This document shows, piece by piece, positions 61,517-64,000 of a stretch of 64,000 nucleotides of DNA. Source of the DNA: Hyalangium versicolor. Lineage in GTDB: Bacteria; Myxococcota; Myxococcia; Myxococcales; Myxococcaceae. Position 1 is the stretch's first letter; each line of letters starts with the position of its first letter. Made by a program: the position numbers and the translations under genes. The stretch is taken from contig NZ_JAHXBF010000012.1 of the NCBI RefSeq assembly GCF_020103695.1, forward strand, positions 186,001 through 250,000. Direction: 5' to 3'. The notes beneath the pieces are model-generated. The model was not told the origin of the DNA. It did not search any database and saw nothing but the letters and a program-made list of their open reading frames with translations.

Positions 61517-62401
61517 TTACTTGGCGTACGTCGCGACATCCGCACGCACGGGGCCGATGATGCCCGCCCAGTTGCCGTTGGCGTAGTGGTTGTAGGCCTC
61601 GCCGTCATCGCGCAGGGACACGGTGTGGTAGCTCCACTTGGCGCGGCCATCACTGCACGCGCTGGTGCCAGTGTTCAGCGTGCCGTCGCAGAACCAATCG
61701 CCGGGGTTGCAGTACGAGCCGCCAGAGGAGCCCGAGACGCCACCGGTGGAGTGATAGGAGACCGCCTCGTCATCCTGGCCGGGGAGGATGCCGGAGTAGA
61801 GCGTCCCCTTGGAGCCAGCGAAGTGGTAGAAGTAGAGCGAGCGCGTGGTGTTGTGGTTGTACATGGCGCGCGCCGTGGTGGTGACGAGATCGCTGACGAG
61901 CGGCTCGCTCACAGCCCAGTCGCCGTGGTCGGCCAGCTCGCTGCCACCGCCAGCGCCCGAGGCCACGTCCACCCAGCGGATGTTCCAGCCGACTTGCGTG
62001 GTGCCGTCGGTGTTGCCACAGACGCCGCTGGAGTTGGGGGTGGCGTTCTTCTTGTAGCGTGCGGAGCCGCCGTAGAGGGACAGCGCGTAGCCGATCTGCA
62101 GATCGCCCGCGCTGTGCACGGCGATGTAGCACCAGTTGGTGCCTGTGCAGAAGCAGTCCAGGGCGTCACGGACGCGGTAGTTCTCGACGGAGATCTTCTG
62201 GGTGCCGTTCCAGTTGATGGCCTTCTTGTTGACGCCGGCCGAGGCGGAGCTGGGGCCCCAGTAGCTGAAGTCGGCATAGTTGCCGGCCTGGGTGGAGCCG
62301 CCGTTCCGGCCATGGATCCACAGCGTGTAGTTGGTGGCGGAAGCCTCGGGGGCTACCAGGACGGTGACGGCAACGAGAACTGCGCTGAACAACGTCTTCA
62401 T
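61517..62401 (-). CDS. Secreted alpha/beta-hydrolase-like protein
   Basis: A 294-residue exported protein; the signal peptide ends near ASATNY. YTLWIHGRNGGS resembles the oxyanion-hole His-Gly loop of lipases, and YIAVHSAGDLQIGYAL resembles the nucleophile elbow, though the expected Gly before HSAG is Val. LPGQDDEAVSYHSTGG could hold the acid and His. Several Cys residues (CFCTGTNWC; YCNPGDWFC) probably form disulfides. An esterase or lipase role is plausible but unproven. It is the first gene of the two-gene unit with the anchored protein at 60216. Confidence 0.75.
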   Translation of the reverse strand: MKTLFSAVLVAVTVLVAPEASATNYTLWIHGRNGGSTQAGNYADFSYWGPSSASAGVNKKAINWNGTQKISVENYRVRDALDCFCTGTNWCYIAVHSAGDLQIGYALSLYGGSARYKKNATPNSSGVCGNTDGTTQVGWNIRWVDVASGAGGGSELADHGDWAVSEPLVSDLVTTTARAMYNHNTTRSLYFYHFAGSKGTLYSGILPGQDDEAVSYHSTGGVSGSSGGSYCNPGDWFCDGTLNTGTSACSDGRAKWSYHTVSLRDDGEAYNHYANGNWAGIIGPVRADVATYAK

Positions 62402-62773
62402 GTGAGCGCCTCCGGCTCGGGGGTTGCGAGAGAGCACTCCTGCCTGGACGCGGCCCAGGCAACGGAGCGGGCGCACTCTAATGTTTCATTCCGTGAAAAA
62501 TCGAGAGGCGAGAAGGCCACGTTTGTCGCGAATAAACCGACTCATTGCGTCAATGTTTTGCGCCCGTTCCAGCGGGTCGGTGATGACCCGAACGAGGCGT
62601 AAAAGGCCATCCCGGGAGCCGCACTTCGAGCGCTGGGACGCCAACCAGACGAGGGCTGTACTTGGCCGATTCCTACCTGGGTTGAGTGGTACCCGCTCCA
62701 AGTCCTCCACACGCTGGAGCAGGCGCGTTGTCATGCCGCAACTGTGGGCGACCTCGTCAGGTGGAGGCCCTGT
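62402..62773. other. Intergenic region with A/T-richer promoter-like stretch and one doubtful ORF
   Basis: These 372 bp separate two minus-strand genes. The stretch 62478-62565 is clearly richer in A/T than the surroundings (runs such as GTTTCATTCCGTGAAAAATC) and probably contains the promoter of the hydrolase-like gene, although no unambiguous -35/-10 pair was fixed. A doubtful 82-residue frame is listed separately. Confidence 0.5.
62486..62734 (-). CDS. Doubtful small ORF (82 residues)
   Basis: An ATG at 62734 opens a small basic frame containing ITDPLERAQNIDAMSRFIRD. Codon bias is weaker than in neighbours, the 3' part falls in the A/T-richer presumed promoter, and no ribosome-binding site is evident. 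No family was recognised. It could be a gene fragment or chance. Confidence 0.25.
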   Translation of the reverse strand: MTTRLLQRVEDLERVPLNPGRNRPSTALVWLASQRSKCGSRDGLLRLVRVITDPLERAQNIDAMSRFIRDKRGLLASRFFTE

Positions 62774-64000
62774 TCACGGCCAGCGGCGAACAGCCAGAGC
62801 GCTCCACTCCCGCGGCAGGCGGGCTTCCCCGGGCTTCGAGCCCTCGCTCTTGATGGTGAGTCCCGTCTGGTCTCCCAGGACGAAGCAAACGGGCATGCGG
62901 CGTCCATCCGGCAGGAGGGCCTCGGTGTAGCGACCCAGCACGGCCTCCTGTCCCTCCTTCTTGAGGTTTTCCGTCCAGAGCTGACCATACAGGAGGGTGC
63001 CCTCGGGGAGCGGGCCCGTCCACGAGTACTTCATCACCTTGCTGACGATAGACCCCGGGCGGTAGGTGCCCTTCTGCTGTTGCGTGCCAGGCTGGTTGAT
63101 GTCGATAACGATCGTGTAGCCGCTCTCGTCGAGGAGATCCATCTGCTCCATGGCCTGGACAGCCTCCTGAGGGCAGTCCTCCGGTAGGGGCCGCACCTGA
63201 GCCGCAGTGCATCCGACGCTGAAGGTGGCGCACAGCCAGGCGGCGGTGGCCCTCATGGGCCGGGAGTTGCTGAGGGTGGACACGAGCGAGCTTCCTTTCT
63301 CGGATGCTGCGGGAAGAGGCGGGACGGGAGTACGCCACACCTGCCAGGCGACCCAGAGGAACCCGAGCAACAGGAGTGAACCCGCCCCAAGGGCGATTCT
63401 GCGCCATCGCTTCTTGCGGCGAGCGTCTTTCTCATCCTGGATGCGCAGGTCCGCCTCCATCTGCTGAACGGCGGTGGAGAATTGCTCCAGCGTCTGCGCC
63501 ATGGAGAGCTCTTCAGCCTTCTGCTTCTGAGCCTCCCGAGCCCGACGCTCGGTCTCCTGCTGGTGAAGGCGGCGCTCCTCCTCCTCGTCCTGAGTCATGG
63601 GCGCCGGTCCCTCGGGGGGCATCCTCAGCGGCACCTTCCAGGCCTGCGTGGAGCGCTCCTTGTTGGCCTCCCACAGCGCCTTCAGAAGCGCCTCGGCACT
63701 CTCGTGCCGGTCTTCCGGACGCTTCTCGAGCAGCCGCAGGACGATGCGGCTGAGTGACTCCGGCACCGCCGGATTGAGCCGGTGGGGCGCTCGCGGGACG
63801 ACGGTCTGGATGGCCGTGAGCAGCTCCTTGTCCGTCAGTCGTGGATTGAAGGGCCAACCCTCCGTGAGGGCCTCGTACATGAAGACGCCCAACTGGTAGA
63901 GGTCGCCGGCCTCCGTCGCGTCGAAACGCGCTCCTTCTTTCCAGGTGCCCTCGCGCAGGAAGGCGACGCACTCGGGGGGCAACGCGTAGGGCGTCCCCGG
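62774..64000 (-). CDS. Ser/Thr kinase C-lobe fused to lipoprotein-like domain (N terminus off the window)
   Basis: About 409 residues are visible; the N-lobe and catalytic loop lie beyond the right edge. The visible part starts at the activation-segment end (PGTPYALPPECVAFL) and continues through the C-lobe (GDLYQLGVFMYEALTEGWPF; RPEDRHESAEALLKAL). A charged Arg/Glu/Gln coiled segment, a membrane helix (IALGAGSLLLLGFLWVAWQVW region) and an outside part follow. Then, still in frame, comes a second signal-like stretch with a lipobox-like VGC (ATG 63256) and a 140-residue globular domain (YTIVIDINQPGTQQQKGTYR). It may be a true fusion, or a separate lipoprotein gene starting at 63256 after a lost stop. 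Confidence 0.88.
   Translation of the reverse strand, partial: PGTPYALPPECVAFLREGTWKEGARFDATEAGDLYQLGVFMYEALTEGWPFNPRLTDKELLTAIQTVVPRAPHRLNPAVPESLSRIVLRLLEKRPEDRHESAEALLKALWEANKERSTQAWKVPLRMPPEGPAPMTQDEEEERRLHQQETERRAREAQKQKAEELSMAQTLEQFSTAVQQMEADLRIQDEKDARRKKRWRRIALGAGSLLLLGFLWVAWQVWRTPVPPLPAASEKGSSLVSTLSNSRPMRATAAWLCATFSVGCTAAQVRPLPEDCPQEAVQAMEQMDLLDESGYTIVIDINQPGTQQQKGTYRPGSIVSKVMKYSWTGPLPEGTLLYGQLWTENLKKEGQEAVLGRYTEALLPDGRRMPVCFVLGDQTGLTIKSEGSKPGEARLPREWSALAVRRWP

Overview
The window is about 70% G+C, with tightly packed genes and strong G/C bias at third codon positions. Several features point to a myxobacterium, probably of the Cystobacterineae (Archangium, Cystobacter, Stigmatella or Hyalangium type): an AgmC-like secreted protein with a MYXO-CTERM tail, many lipoproteins and Hanks-type kinases, an FHA-linked sigma54 activator, and a FrzS/AglZ-style coiled-coil protein. 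The genus is an inference from gene families; no rRNA or tRNA gene was seen. No insertion sequence, phage, CRISPR array or integration site was recognised, so this reads as ordinary chromosome.

Region 1-9.2 kb (minus strand): an NAD(P)H/quinone oxidoreductase, priA, and directly after it a giant protein that runs off the left edge (pseudo-receiver, long coiled coil, DUF4388/PATAN-like region, J-like tail). Region 9.3-10.8 kb: soxR with its 2Fe-2S cysteine motif, a near-perfect SoxR box in the divergent promoter facing the oxidoreductase, then a short-chain dehydrogenase. Region 10.8-23.4 kb: an unknown protein, the AgmC-like protein, a SulP transporter fused to a beta-carbonic anhydrase, an Hsp90-type ATPase with a degenerate HD-like N terminus, a goose-type lysozyme homologue, galU with a coupled periplasmic protein, and a beta-barrel protein.

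Region 23.4-36.2 kb: a 1,618-residue repeat protein with a 90-bp internal repeat, a glycosyltransferase whose end overlaps an RluA-type pseudouridine synthase, an M3-like metallopeptidase, a small basic protein resembling sigma70 region 4, a barrel protein, a lipoprotein, a DUF2058 protein and glutaryl-CoA dehydrogenase. Region 36.3-49.9 kb: an SDR; a propeller lipoprotein, a C-terminal CXXCH protein and a cupredoxin in series (possible envelope redox module); a chemoreceptor; a giant HEAT-repeat protein; an alpha/beta hydrolase divergent from an XRE regulator; an S46 peptidase followed by signal peptidase I.

Region 49.9-64 kb carries signalling and envelope genes: a Ser/Thr kinase divergent from an FHA-sigma54 activator, a PDZ-CPBP membrane protease, a MepA-LysM lipoprotein, a TerB-like protein, a winged-helix regulator whose start codon abuts a palindrome holding its own ribosome-binding site, a PP2C phosphatase, a translationally coupled pair of unknown proteins, a membrane-anchored protein with a secreted hydrolase-like partner, and at the right edge a truncated kinase fused in frame to a lipoprotein-like domain.

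Starts were moved from the longest open frame to internal ATG/GTG codons wherever a ribosome-binding site, signal peptide or family N terminus supported it. All functions are from reading the sequence; no database search was run.
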